Shown: positions 1 through 8,089 of the stretch, one piece after another
How positions within the stretch are numbered: the first letter of the stretch is position 1
Layout: the number at the start of each line of letters is the position of its first letter
Assembly: GCA_013002595.1 (NCBI GenBank)
Contig: JABDJG010000129.1
Location: 1 to 24,532, forward strand
Reading direction: 5' to 3'
DNA from: Hyphomicrobiales bacterium
GTDB taxonomy: Bacteria; Pseudomonadota; Alphaproteobacteria; Rhizobiales; Aestuariivirgaceae
Length of the DNA: 24,532 nt
The notes under the pieces: model-generated
The model's database searches: none
What the model was told of the DNA's origin: nothing
What the model saw: the letters and a program-made list of their open reading frames with translations, nothing else
Translations under genes and position numbers: made by a program

Positions 1-10
1 GGGATAGGTA

Positions 11-421
11 ATGAGTGGCAACGAACCACAGCGCAAGCAGTTCGACAGCGGTGTCAGAATTTTTTCGGCCGGCGACCGAAGCGATCTTTGCTACCAGATA
101 TTCAGCGGCTCGGTGAACATCCTGCTCGACGTCAAGGGCATCGACAGGGTTGTGGCGACACTCGGCCCCGGCGAGGTCTTTGGTGAAATGGGCATCATCG
201 ACGACGGCCCGCGTTCAGCCTCTGCCGTTGCCGCCGAGGATACCGTGTGCATCGCTTACACGCCCGACGATATCCTGCACCAGATCGACAACAACCCGCA
301 AACCATGGCCGCCATCATGAAGACACTGATCAAGCGTCTGCGCGATGCCAATCACGCGATCGAAGGCGGCGATGCCGACACCAAACTGACCAAGAAGATA
401 CTGAGCAAGCTGATCAGCTAG
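11..421 (+). CDS. Stand-alone cyclic-nucleotide-binding domain protein
   Basis: This 136-residue protein consists almost entirely of one Crp/Fnr-type cNMP-binding beta-barrel. The phosphate-binding cassette is visible at residues 57-71: F-G-E-M-G, then P-R-S-A-S, with Glu59 and Arg68 in the usual positions for contacting the cyclic nucleotide. A helical tail follows, and there is no helix-turn-helix or other output domain. The protein therefore probably acts as a sensor that binds a partner, or as a remnant of a larger regulator. An AGG-containing Shine-Dalgarno stretch sits immediately before the ATG, so the gene looks complete although only 10 bases of upstream sequence are present. Its TAG stop codon is also the first triplet of a dispersed repeat at 419-453. 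The ligand and partner are unknown. The domain call is firm; the role is inferred. Confidence 0.85.
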   Translation: MSGNEPQRKQFDSGVRIFSAGDRSDLCYQIFSGSVNILLDVKGIDRVVATLGPGEVFGEMGIIDDGPRSASAVAAEDTVCIAYTPDDILHQIDNNPQTMAAIMKTLIKRLRDANHAIEGGDADTKLTKKILSKLIS

Positions 422-453
422 AGCATTTTTCATTCAATCGGCACCGGCCCGCT
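419..453 (+). repeat. Stop-codon-anchored repeat, copy 1
   Basis: The element starts on the TAG stop of the cyclic-nucleotide-binding gene. It reads TAGAGCATTTTTCA and then TTCAATCGGCACCGGCCC. The same layout, with an equal-length 14-nt head and an identical 18-nt tail, occurs at 15454. A diverged copy with the same register begins on the stop codon at 22904. It fills the convergent spacer between this gene and the deaminase on the other strand, whose TAG stop lies at its right edge. The function is unknown; a 3'-end or transcript-processing role is an inference. Confidence 0.7.
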
Positions 454-946
454 ATCCACACAGTTTCGGTTTGCCAGCGCTGGCCGCATTGGAGCCATAC
501 TTCATTTCCGCAATGTTCGCCCAGTAGGCAGCCGCCTCGCACATCGGACACGGACGCGACGACGAAAACATGATCGCCCCGCTGAGATCGCGCTCGCTGA
601 GCCGGCGGGCCGCATCCCTGATCGCGGCAAGCTCTGCATGCCCTGTCGGATCATGCTCGACAACCACCCGGCTGTGCGAATGACCGATGATCACATCCTT
701 GCGAACGATGACGGCGCCATAGGGCTGATCGCCCAGCGCAACAGCCAGGTTGCGCAGTTTGAAGGCGCGGGCGATGAACGCGGCATCATCGGGCACTTCG
801 GGCTGCAAGATAGCCTCACCGCCCCCCGCTGTTGCACCGGTTGACCACAGTGCAGCGGCTACACCACCGGCGATGACCCCGCTAACCAGCTGCCGGCGCT
901 GGCACGTGGAGCTCAAACTTGCGGTTTTCGTGTCGGAAAAGCTCAA
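452..946 (-). CDS. Tat-exported nucleoside/guanine deaminase-like protein, short C-terminus
   Basis: The protein belongs to the cytidine/deoxycytidylate deaminase fold. It has the zinc and catalytic motif H103-A-E105 and the zinc pair P-C133-P-M-C136. I place the start at a TTG (946) because a perfect AGGAGG lies 7 nt upstream; the only in-frame ATG (1057) adds 37 unconvincing residues. From this TTG the N-terminus is a Tat-like signal: R-R-Q-L-V at 17-21, a hydrophobic stretch, then A-T-A near residue 40. That predicts a periplasmic enzyme, which is unusual for a family that normally acts in the cytoplasm. The usual substrate-contact Asn before the catalytic block appears to be Ser (G-H-S-H-S). 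The protein ends about 28 residues after the last Cys, shorter than typical guanine deaminases or TadA, and its stop abuts a dispersed repeat, so it may be truncated. Substrate unknown. Confidence 0.72.
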   Translation of the reverse strand: MSFSDTKTASLSSTCQRRQLVSGVIAGGVAAALWSTGATAGGGEAILQPEVPDDAAFIARAFKLRNLAVALGDQPYGAVIVRKDVIIGHSHSRVVVEHDPTGHAELAAIRDAARRLSERDLSGAIMFSSSRPCPMCEAAAYWANIAEMKYGSNAASAGKPKLCG

Positions 947-1109
947 ATTACACCCTCCTTTTCGGTCAAAAACAGGCTTTTTCACCAGTTTACGCGGCGA
1001 AAAACGCGCGCGATATGTCGAATTTACGTCGCATGAATCGCGGTCGGCGGAATACACTCAACCGTTCCGGCACGCAATTCCCGGCAGCACCGAAAAAAAG
1101 GACCGCCAA

Positions 1110-2639
1110 ATGGCAAGTAGAGCGCCCAATATCGTCCTCATAATGGCCGACCAGCTCGCCCCGCAGTTTACCGGCGCTTATGGCCACCCACTGGTCAAGA
1201 CCCCGCACATGGATGCCCTGGCAGCGCGCGGCGCCCGGTTCGATGCAGCCTATTGCAATGCACCGTTGTGCGCCCCGTCGCGCTTCAGTTTCATGGCCGG
1301 TCAGCTGGTCACCCGTATTGCCGCCTACGACAACGCCAGCGAGTTCCCGGCATCGGTCCCGACATTCGCGCACTACCTCAAGATGATGGGCTACCGCACC
1401 TGCCTGTCCGGCAAGATGCACTTCGTCGGTCCCGACCAGATGCACGGTTTCGATGAACGCGTCACCACCGATATCTACCCGTCCGACTATGCCTGGACGC
1501 CGGACTGGGAATTGCCGGACGAGCGCATCGACAAGTGGTACCACAACATGAAATCGGTCCGCGAAGCCGGCGTTGCCGCCACCACCTTCCAGATCGATTA
1601 TGACGAAGAGGTCGGCTTTTTCGCAAAACGCAAGATCTTCGATTATGCCCGCGAGCGCACCGAGCCATTCTGCCTGGTTGCCAGCTTCATCCACCCGCAC
1701 GATCCATATGTCGCCCGCAAGGACTGGTGGGACCTGTATGATCCAGCAGACATCGACATGCCGGCATTCGATCTTGCCCGCGATGAGCAGGACCGGTTTT
1801 CACAGCGGGTGATGGACGGCATTGAGGCAAGCACGGTGGCGGTCACCGATGACGAAGTGCGCAACGCGCGCCATGCCTATTATGCCAACACGTCCTACTT
1901 CGACAGCAAGGTCGGTGAACTCGTCAAAACGCTCCAAGAGGCCGAAATGCTCGATGACACCGTCGTCATCGTCACCGCCGATCACGGCGACATGCTCGGC
2001 GAACGCGGCCTGTGGTACAAGATGAACTTCTTTGAGCATTCTGCCCGCGTGCCGATGATCATGGCAGGGCCCGGCATCGAAAACACCACCGTGCCCAACG
2101 CCTGCTCGCTGGTCGACATCCTGCCGACCATGCTCGACTTCGCGGCGACGTCCGGCGCCGCCCGACCCGAGCTGGGCCAGCCGATCGATGGCCGCTCGCT
2201 TTTGACCCTCGCCTCGGGCGGCACAGATGACGCCGACGAAGCGATTGGCGAATACTGCGCAGAGATGACGTCGCACCCGGTGTTCATGATCCGTCGCGGC
2301 AAGTTCAAATACATTCATTGCGACATCGATCCGCCCCAGCTGTTCAACCTGGAGACAGACCCGCAGGAAAAGGTGAACCTGACCGGCGATGCCGGTTACG
2401 CCGCCACCGTCGAAGCGTTTGCCGCCGAAGTGCGTCGGCGCTGGGACAGCGAGCAGATCCGCCACAACGTGATCGCCACGCAAAAGCAGCGCCGCGCCGT
2501 CCATGCCGCCATGGAGCAAGGGTTGCTGACGTCGTGGGACTACAACCCGCCGCGCGATGCTGCCCAGGAATATGTCCGCAACCACATGGACTGGACAGTA
2601 GCCGCAGCCAAGACCCGTTTCCCGCCGTTGACGGAATAA
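1110..2639 (+). CDS. betC: Choline-sulfatase
   Basis: This 509-residue type I sulfatase would hydrolyse choline-O-sulfate to choline and sulfate in the cytoplasm, feeding glycine betaine synthesis or catabolism. The formylglycine motif is C54-A-P-S-R58, and metal-binding Asp14 lies in the N-I-V-L-I-M-A-D opening. A second metal and active-site block, T-A-D-H-G-D, lies at about residues 289-294. BetC-like features include the Y-D-N-A-S-E-F stretch, the T-T-D-I-Y-P-S-D-Y-A-W-T-P-D-W block and H-P-H-D-P-Y-V-A-R; these separate choline-sulfatases from aryl sulfatases. The length is close to known BetC proteins. The start at 1110 is supported by AAGGA upstream; the frame stays open further 5' only by chance. 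It is divergent from the deaminase with a 163-bp spacer. No betI, betA or betB is adjacent, so it stands outside the usual bet operon. Confidence 0.88.
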   Translation: MASRAPNIVLIMADQLAPQFTGAYGHPLVKTPHMDALAARGARFDAAYCNAPLCAPSRFSFMAGQLVTRIAAYDNASEFPASVPTFAHYLKMMGYRTCLSGKMHFVGPDQMHGFDERVTTDIYPSDYAWTPDWELPDERIDKWYHNMKSVREAGVAATTFQIDYDEEVGFFAKRKIFDYARERTEPFCLVASFIHPHDPYVARKDWWDLYDPADIDMPAFDLARDEQDRFSQRVMDGIEASTVAVTDDEVRNARHAYYANTSYFDSKVGELVKTLQEAEMLDDTVVIVTADHGDMLGERGLWYKMNFFEHSARVPMIMAGPGIENTTVPNACSLVDILPTMLDFAATSGAARPELGQPIDGRSLLTLASGGTDDADEAIGEYCAEMTSHPVFMIRRGKFKYIHCDIDPPQLFNLETDPQEKVNLTGDAGYAATVEAFAAEVRRRWDSEQIRHNVIATQKQRRAVHAAMEQGLLTSWDYNPPRDAAQEYVRNHMDWTVAAAKTRFPPLTE

Positions 2640-2711
2640 CGCTGTGCCCGCTTTTCCCGTGGCCGACCGTGGACTATAGGTGTCGGGTAAATTCAGCAGA
2701 TGAGGTTGTGA

Positions 2712-3467
2712 ATGCCGACTTTGGAAGGAAAAACTGCCCTCGTCACTGGTGGACGCAAGGGCATTGGCCGCGCCATTGTTGATGGATTTGTTGCCGAAGG
2801 CGCCCAAGTGATGACCTGCGGGCGCGGCGCTCGCCCCGATGATCTGCCCGGCCATATCCATTGGCACAGCGTCGACGTTGCCGACAACGACCAGGTCGAG
2901 GCCCTGAAGCTGGCTGCCATTGCCGCTCTTGGCGATCTGGCAATCCTTGTCAACAATGCCGGCATCCAGCTTGAAAAGACCGTTGTCGACAGTACCGATG
3001 CCGACTGGGACGCGGTCATGGGCGCCAATGCAAAGGGCGTCTTCCAGACCTGCCGGGCATTTATCCCGGTGATGACCGCCGGCGGCTCGATCATCAACAT
3101 CGGATCCATATCTGGCAACGTCGCCGACCCGTCGATGGCGCTCTACAATGCCTCCAAGGCCTTCGTGCACGGCCTGACCCGCTCGATCGCGATTGATCAC
3201 GGCCCCGGCATCCGCTGCAATGCAATCTGCCCCGGCTGGATCATGACGGATATGGCCGATGCTGCATTCGATCTGGCGCGCAACCCCGAAGCGGCCAAGC
3301 GCGATGCCCTTGCCCGCCATCCGGCCGGCCGTTTCGGCAAGCCGGAAGACATCGCTGCCCTGGCGATATGGCTGTCCGGCGATGCATCCAGATTTGCCAC
3401 CGGCCAATGCTATGCGCTGGATGGCGGCATGACCGCTGCCTCACCGCTCAATCCCGGCTTGTTTTAA
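2712..3467 (+). CDS. SDR-family NAD(P)-dependent oxidoreductase
   Basis: This is a classical short-chain dehydrogenase of 251 residues. The nucleotide-binding T-G-G-R-K-G-I-G is at residues 12-19, N-N-A-G at 81-84, and the catalytic Ser132, Tyr145 and Lys149 are in place (Y-N-A-S-K). The P-G-W-I-M-T-D loop and the C-terminal L-D-G-G are typical of the 3-oxoacyl-ACP reductase/3-hydroxybutyrate/glucose dehydrogenase cluster. The substrate cannot be read from sequence. GAGG lies upstream of the ATG. It follows betC by 72 bp on the same strand and may be co-transcribed with it, so a role in processing a choline- or betaine-related compound is possible but unproven. A short repeat begins 14 bp after its stop. 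Confidence 0.88.
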   Translation: MPTLEGKTALVTGGRKGIGRAIVDGFVAEGAQVMTCGRGARPDDLPGHIHWHSVDVADNDQVEALKLAAIAALGDLAILVNNAGIQLEKTVVDSTDADWDAVMGANAKGVFQTCRAFIPVMTAGGSIINIGSISGNVADPSMALYNASKAFVHGLTRSIAIDHGPGIRCNAICPGWIMTDMADAAFDLARNPEAAKRDALARHPAGRFGKPEDIAALAIWLSGDASRFATGQCYALDGGMTAASPLNPGLF

Positions 3468-3481
3468 TCCTATGTCCTGAT

Positions 3482-3574
3482 CAGAGCATTTTTTGCTCAT
3501 ATGGGATTATTTGTCCGGGTGTTTAGCACTAAGGTGGACCATCAAATGGTTCCGTATAAGTAAAACATGCTCTA
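3482..3574. repeat. Short element bounded by inverted AGAGCAT ends
   Basis: The left end reads CAGAGCATTTTTTGCTC, itself a 5-bp hairpin (GAGCA, five T, TGCTC). The right end reads GTAAAACATGCTCTA, so the outer ends form an imperfect inverted repeat about 93 bp apart. Inside is another small hairpin (GGACCAT, CAA, ATGGTTCC, with one bulge). The AGAGCAT ends match the heads of the stop-anchored repeats elsewhere in the window. It looks like a miniature non-coding repeat between the SDR and DUF302 genes, and I see no coding potential. Confidence 0.5.
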
Positions 3575-3656
3575 TCGTTCACTGATCACAGTTTTGACGT
3601 GGTTCAGCAGCAAATTGCCGGCCACGAAACCACCAACTTATGACGAGAGGTATGGC

Positions 3657-4184
3657 ATGCCGAGGACCAAAGGAATTTTCAACGCAAGTTTGTTCGCAGC
3701 AGTGCTGGCGATAGCAACCGCAGCGGCATCGCTGACGGTCATCACTACACCGGCCAGTGCCGAAATCGCAGCGCGTCCCGGCTGGGTCATCACCCCTACC
3801 ACGCACAAATATCTCGATCTGACCCAGCTGGTGGCAAATGCAGCCAAGCGACACAAGATTTCGGTTGTTGCTGTGGCCTCGGCAACCGTCGGCGTCGAGC
3901 TCGCGCTGCAAGAAAAAATCCCGGGCAATATGGTCATCGGCCTATATCATCCGCGTTTTGCCAAGCGAACCCTGGCGGCCAGCATTCCAGCCGGTATCGA
4001 AGCACCGATCAGAATCTATATCACCGAGAACGCGGATGGGACCGCGACGATTTCCTATAAGAAGCCAAGTTTCGTTTTCGCCCCCTATATGGAAGAAGGT
4101 GGAGCCGCTCTCAAAGAGCTGGCAACCGAACTGGACGCCCTGTTCGATTCACTTGTAAAGGACGCCGCCACACCATTGGGTTGA
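3657..4184 (+). CDS. Exported DUF302-domain protein
   Basis: The protein has 175 residues. I chose the ATG at 3657 because GAGAGG lies 6 nt upstream; an in-frame ATG at 3567 would add 30 residues that overlap a repeat. The N-terminus is a classical signal peptide: basic M-P-R-T-K, a hydrophobic core, then P-A-S-A before residue 40. The mature part matches the DUF302 pattern, with I-P-G-N-M-V-I-G-L-Y, then P-A-G-I-E-A-P-I-R-I-Y-I-T-E-N, G-T-A-T-I-S-Y-K-K-P, and a C-terminal amphipathic helix. DUF302 proteins are small, periplasmic and of unresolved biochemical role. It is 18 bp upstream of the flavoprotein gene on the same strand, so the two are probably one transcript. Confidence 0.82.
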   Translation: MPRTKGIFNASLFAAVLAIATAAASLTVITTPASAEIAARPGWVITPTTHKYLDLTQLVANAAKRHKISVVAVASATVGVELALQEKIPGNMVIGLYHPRFAKRTLAASIPAGIEAPIRIYITENADGTATISYKKPSFVFAPYMEEGGAALKELATELDALFDSLVKDAATPLG

Positions 4185-4202
4185 ATGCGTCGGGGCTGAC
4201 CC

Positions 4203-5198
4203 ATGCGGCACGCTGAAACAATCATCATAGGCGGTGGTCCAGCTGGCAGTTCATGTGCCTGGAAGCTCAGACAGCGCGGCCATGATGTATTGATCCTGGA
4301 CAAGGCCGAATTTCCCAGGCTCAAGTTATGCGCTGGCTGGATCACCACCAAGGTGATGCAGGACCTCCAGTTCAGTCAGGATGACTATCCGCATCCCATC
4401 TTGAAACTGCAGATCCATTCGCACATCAAAGGTCTCCCGTTTAGCCTGCGCGGCCTACCCACGCCGGGGGACAATTATTCGATCCGCCGCGTTGAATTCG
4501 ACCATTGGCTGCTGCACAGATCAGACGCTGAAACCATCCAGCACACTGTAAAGACGATCCGCCGGGATGGCGACCTCTATATCGTCGACGACCAGTTCTC
4601 GTGCCGCAACCTGGTCGGCGCCGGCGGCACGTCCTGTCCGATCCGGCGCAACTTTTTTCCCGACAACCGCCGTAAATTTCGTCAGGTCGTTACACTAGAG
4701 CACGAGTTCGAATACCCGGATCGCGCCGACATCTGTCACCTCTATTTCAGGCACTATGGCGCCAAGGCCTATGCCTGGTATTTTCCCAAAGCGGACGGTT
4801 TCGTCAACATCGGCCTTGGCGGCAAGGCCAATGCCTACAAGATGTCTGAAAAAAACATTCATCAGCACTTCAAGAGCTTCCTGTTCGATCTGGTCGAACA
4901 AGGCTTGCTGGACCGGCAAACGGCGGAAAATTTCCACAGCACCGGCCACCCCTACTACCTCTATTCCGACCATGGTGAAGTCAAGAAGGACAGGATCTAT
5001 CTGATTGGCGATGCCGCCGGCCTGGCGACCGTCGACCTCGGTGAGGGCATAGGCCCGGCCATTGAAAGCGCCCTGATGGCAGCCGATGAAATTCTCGGCT
5101 CCCCCGGTTACATGAAGAACGCGGTGACCCAGTTCAGTACCGCCGGCCTCGCCCAGCGTCTTGCCAGGCGCTTCATAGCCCCAAAAGCGGTGCAATAG
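4203..5198 (+). CDS. Geranylgeranyl-reductase-family FAD-dependent oxidoreductase
   Basis: This 331-residue flavoprotein opens with the Rossmann dinucleotide motif I-I-G-G-G-P-A-G-S-S near residues 8-17, with an acidic-end beta strand (L-I-L-D-K) around residue 33. The family's Y-A-W-Y-F-P motif is present, followed by N-I-G-L-G-G. The C-terminal FAD ribityl-binding stretch is G-D-A-A-G-L-A. This combination is typical of the geranylgeranyl reductase/digeranylgeranylglycerophospholipid reductase family, which reduces polyprenyl or other lipid double bonds. Many bacterial members have unknown substrates, so I do not assign chlP or a specific lipid. It lies directly after the exported DUF302 gene and ends 12 bp from the convergent NagZ-like gene. 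No photosynthesis or carotenoid genes are visible nearby. Confidence 0.82.
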   Translation: MRHAETIIIGGGPAGSSCAWKLRQRGHDVLILDKAEFPRLKLCAGWITTKVMQDLQFSQDDYPHPILKLQIHSHIKGLPFSLRGLPTPGDNYSIRRVEFDHWLLHRSDAETIQHTVKTIRRDGDLYIVDDQFSCRNLVGAGGTSCPIRRNFFPDNRRKFRQVVTLEHEFEYPDRADICHLYFRHYGAKAYAWYFPKADGFVNIGLGGKANAYKMSEKNIHQHFKSFLFDLVEQGLLDRQTAENFHSTGHPYYLYSDHGEVKKDRIYLIGDAAGLATVDLGEGIGPAIESALMAADEILGSPGYMKNAVTQFSTAGLAQRLARRFIAPKAVQ

Positions 5199-5210
5199 TA
5201 AACGTATTGA

Positions 5211-6317
5211 TTAACCGGCTCCCGCCGACTGCTTTTTGAGCTTCATCACTCTGCAGAACGACTGCTCCAACCGGCTGTGGTCCAGTTCACCCCTGGCCAC
5301 GGCATCTGTAATCGTGCGGACGGCAAATTTGGCCGCTTCCGGTTGCTGTACCTTCACGTTGCCGATCAAAACCATATCGTTTCCAGCCGCCAGAGATTGA
5401 ACGATGGCCTGGGCCAGCGGGTGATCTTTGGCAATTGCCGCCATTTGCAAGTCGTCCGACACGATGACCCCGTCGAACTTGAGATCCTCACGCAGTATTT
5501 TGACTGCATTGCGTGAAAAAGTGGCCGGCAGGTTCTCCGGGCTCCAGATTTCGCGATTGATCAGATGGGCCATCATTACCGCGTCCACCAGACCATCCGC
5601 GATCAACTCACGGTAGGGAATGAGTTCATCTTCCTGCCAGTCGCCCGTAACATCGACGACCGACACATGACTGTCGCGGCGGCTCGAACCATGGCCGGGA
5701 AAATGCTTCAGCGCGGTTGCAATCTTTTTCTGGCGATGGGCCTCGATGAACACCTGGGCGTATTCGGCAACAACCTCCGGATCGCGGCTGTAGGAGCGGT
5801 CCAGCTTTCCAATGATCGGATTGTTCCGCCTGAGATCGAGATCAACGACCGGCCCAAGATTGAAATTGAACCCCGCCGCTGCCACGTCGCCGGCCATACG
5901 CGAGTAGATCTGCCGGGCCGATTTTGGGCCGCGCGATGCAATTGACCTGGCGGTGGGCTGTTTGGCGAAACCGTTGCGTGGTGTCAGCCTTTCAACCTTG
6001 CCGCCCTCTTCATCGACCGCCAGGAACGGCTTAACGCCGGTGGCATGCTTGGAGAACAGACCGGTTAGCGAGCGAATCTGTTTGACGCCGGTTATGTTGC
6101 GTCCAAAGAACACCAGCCCGCCGGCATAACCTTGTTCCACCTGGGCAAGCGCTTCCTTCACGCCGTTATGCGAAGCCGCACTGCCGGTGAACCCGATCAT
6201 GACCAACTGACCGTAGATCGCAAGGGCATCGGGAGCCGACTTGGCCTCGATACACGCGGCATGGGCCGGACTCGCCACCATCAAGGGCAGCATCAAAGCA
6301 AGGAGCAGCCTTCTCAA
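5211..6317 (-). CDS. Exported NagZ-like glycoside hydrolase family 3
   Basis: This 368-residue GH3 enzyme carries the NagZ hallmarks: K204-H-F-P-G-H-G, D215-S-H217 (the His/Asp acid-base dyad) and S-D-D-L-Q-M at 287-292 with the nucleophile Asp. NagZ removes N-acetylglucosamine from muropeptides and is normally cytoplasmic. Here a signal peptide is evident (R-R-L-L-L-A-L-M-L-P then S-P-A-H-A), so a periplasmic or secreted beta-N-acetylhexosaminidase is predicted. I choose the TTG at 6317 as start: it begins exactly at the signal peptide, has AAGGA just upstream, and overlaps the caspase gene's TGA as TTGA, which suggests translational coupling. An upstream in-frame ATG at 6422 would overlap the caspase gene by 109 bp and bury the signal peptide. 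It forms an operon with the upstream caspase-like gene. Confidence 0.83.
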   Translation of the reverse strand: MRRLLLALMLPLMVASPAHAACIEAKSAPDALAIYGQLVMIGFTGSAASHNGVKEALAQVEQGYAGGLVFFGRNITGVKQIRSLTGLFSKHATGVKPFLAVDEEGGKVERLTPRNGFAKQPTARSIASRGPKSARQIYSRMAGDVAAAGFNFNLGPVVDLDLRRNNPIIGKLDRSYSRDPEVVAEYAQVFIEAHRQKKIATALKHFPGHGSSRRDSHVSVVDVTGDWQEDELIPYRELIADGLVDAVMMAHLINREIWSPENLPATFSRNAVKILREDLKFDGVIVSDDLQMAAIAKDHPLAQAIVQSLAAGNDMVLIGNVKVQQPEAAKFAVRTITDAVARGELDHSRLEQSFCRVMKLKKQSAGAG

Positions 6318-7981
6318 TTTTCCTTGATCCCGAGCCTGACGCCTTTCTTGTAGCGTGCCGGAAAGGATGCCGACTTCAGCCAGCATGTTGCAGTGCGCTT
6401 GACATGCGCAAAGCTTCTGCATCGACGATCGGCTTCACAAGCCTTGTAGCAATCGAGAAAACCTGTGCCGTCCAGCATGCGGTAGTCGGAGGCCGTGACA
6501 TCCTTGTTGTCGAAAACGCGTATATTTGACGGCCGCACGCGGCGCAACTCGGACTGGCGCACAGCCGACAACGCCTGATAGTTGGGCATCAAGGTGCCGA
6601 CGGTTTCCTTCAGAAAACACAGGCGGTGCTTTTTGTTGTAGGTGAAGGCCCGGCACCGCTGGTCTGCACCGCAAATCGTGTTGCATCTGTTGAGGCTGAC
6701 GTTCCTGACCGTCTGATAATCACCACCAAAGACATCATAGCCGGCCAGGTCGCGCAGCCGGTCTGGGTTGCCTGACGAGTTGTTTTGGGTGACGTCCGTG
6801 TCGGGTACATTGACCACTTTTTTCGTCTGGGATGTCTGCTTCAGCGCTTGCATGCGGTCCCTGGCCTGACCGGCATAGATGCCGCCATCAAAGGCGATTA
6901 AAAACCGCTGATATCCAGCAATTGTGTGCTCGGCGATAGCCTTGTCCCAATGAATCTTTTCGACTTTGGCTTCATAGAGTTTTTGAATTTTAGCCCGGCA
7001 ACCAGAGCCGGGATATGTTTTCAGGAACTTCTCATAGGCCTCCAGCGTATCATCAAGGATCGCCCGTTGGCAGGCCAGCTTGTCATTCCCGGGTTTGGTG
7101 TTGCGGTTATTGGTCGTGGTCTCAATGACGGTCTTTGTGCCGCCGGTACCGGTCTTTCCGCCATCGGCGCCAGCATCCTTGCCGGCAAGGTAAAAATCCC
7201 GGATCACCTCGTCATAATAGGCCGGCACCTGTTTGTGATTGACCTCCAGCGCGCGCTCGCGCACCCGCCTGCGAACCCGGGTTGCGATCTGCAGCAACGA
7301 CAAACCTGGTTGTTGGAGAAGCGGCAACAGTTCACGCGTATATACCGAATTCCCGTTCTGATCCTCGTCGGACAACCGGTCGAGCGCCGACTGCCCGATA
7401 CCTGCCGAATACATGATAAACGTGCCGCTGGCCGGCTGCACCCGTCCCAAGCCGCGGCTGGAGCCGATTGAACGGCCTGCCGTCGTGGCAAACGGATTGT
7501 CACGGCAGGCGTCCAGAATGACCAGGTTGAGCCGTCCGCCGCGGTTTTGCAACTGCTCCAGCATATCATCCGTGCTCATTGATGCTGCTTTGAGGATCTC
7601 TTCTTCGCCGCCCTGGACCTGCGGCATGTCGCTGGGCAACAGGAAATTCTGCCCCTTGATCTCAACGCCGTGGCCAGCAAAGAACAACGCCACAACATCA
7701 CCGCGCTCGATCTGGTTCAAAAACCGCTGCCAGGTTCGTATGAATTCGATGCGGCTGGCATTGTGAGCCGCAAGCACCTGGAAGCCCTGGCTGGCAAGAG
7801 CTGACGAAATCGACTTGGAGTCGTTGACCGCCTTCTTCAGCTGCTGGTGGTCCGGCAGATTGACGTATTTATCGATGCCGACTACCAGCGCAATGCGCTT
7901 TTCCGCAACAGCTGGCTCGGTCGCCAGCGCTACTAAAACAAGCAGCAATATCAAAGCCATACGTCGGCACATCATACTCAC
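6314..7981 (-). CDS. Secreted caspase-family (C14) protein with tandem PAN/Apple-like modules
   Basis: The protein has 555 residues. A signal peptide covers about residues 1-26 (hydrophobic core, then A-V-A). The caspase-like p20 domain follows (A-L-V-V-G-I-D-K-Y), with catalytic His104 in F-F-A-G-H-G and Cys159 in I-L-D-A-C-R-D-N-P, both intact. A Gly/Thr/Asn-rich linker lies at about 275-300, then a helical, repeat-like region with paired E-A-Y-E-K-F-L and A-G-Y-Q-R-F-L units. The C-terminus has two cysteine-rich PAN/Apple-like modules at about 412-480 and 488-555, each with a C-x3-C...C-R-[AS]-F core. The first codon is GTG; an in-frame ATG at 7975 is an equally plausible start. Its stop overlaps the NagZ-like gene. 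Bacterial orthocaspases usually cleave after Arg or Lys; the target here is unknown, and PAN modules suggest binding to protein or carbohydrate. Confidence 0.85.
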   Translation of the reverse strand: MSMMCRRMALILLLVLVALATEPAVAEKRIALVVGIDKYVNLPDHQQLKKAVNDSKSISSALASQGFQVLAAHNASRIEFIRTWQRFLNQIERGDVVALFFAGHGVEIKGQNFLLPSDMPQVQGGEEEILKAASMSTDDMLEQLQNRGGRLNLVILDACRDNPFATTAGRSIGSSRGLGRVQPASGTFIMYSAGIGQSALDRLSDEDQNGNSVYTRELLPLLQQPGLSLLQIATRVRRRVRERALEVNHKQVPAYYDEVIRDFYLAGKDAGADGGKTGTGGTKTVIETTTNNRNTKPGNDKLACQRAILDDTLEAYEKFLKTYPGSGCRAKIQKLYEAKVEKIHWDKAIAEHTIAGYQRFLIAFDGGIYAGQARDRMQALKQTSQTKKVVNVPDTDVTQNNSSGNPDRLRDLAGYDVFGGDYQTVRNVSLNRCNTICGADQRCRAFTYNKKHRLCFLKETVGTLMPNYQALSAVRQSELRRVRPSNIRVFDNKDVTASDYRMLDGTGFLDCYKACEADRRCRSFAHVKRTATCWLKSASFPARYKKGVRLGIKEN

Positions 7982-8089
7982 CGTCGCCTAAATTACCTTA
8001 GCGTTAGAGTATGTCAGACAATCGAAGCTACATCAAACGACAGGTTGGCATATGTTGATAGGGACCGGCCGTTTGCCGACCTTGCGGCC

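Noticed and set aside
1800..3407. A 535-codon open frame on the minus strand
   Set aside because: It lies antisense to betC and the SDR gene, which have unmistakable family motifs. Its translation is rich in His, Gly and Arg and resembles no family, as expected for a shadow frame in GC-rich DNA.
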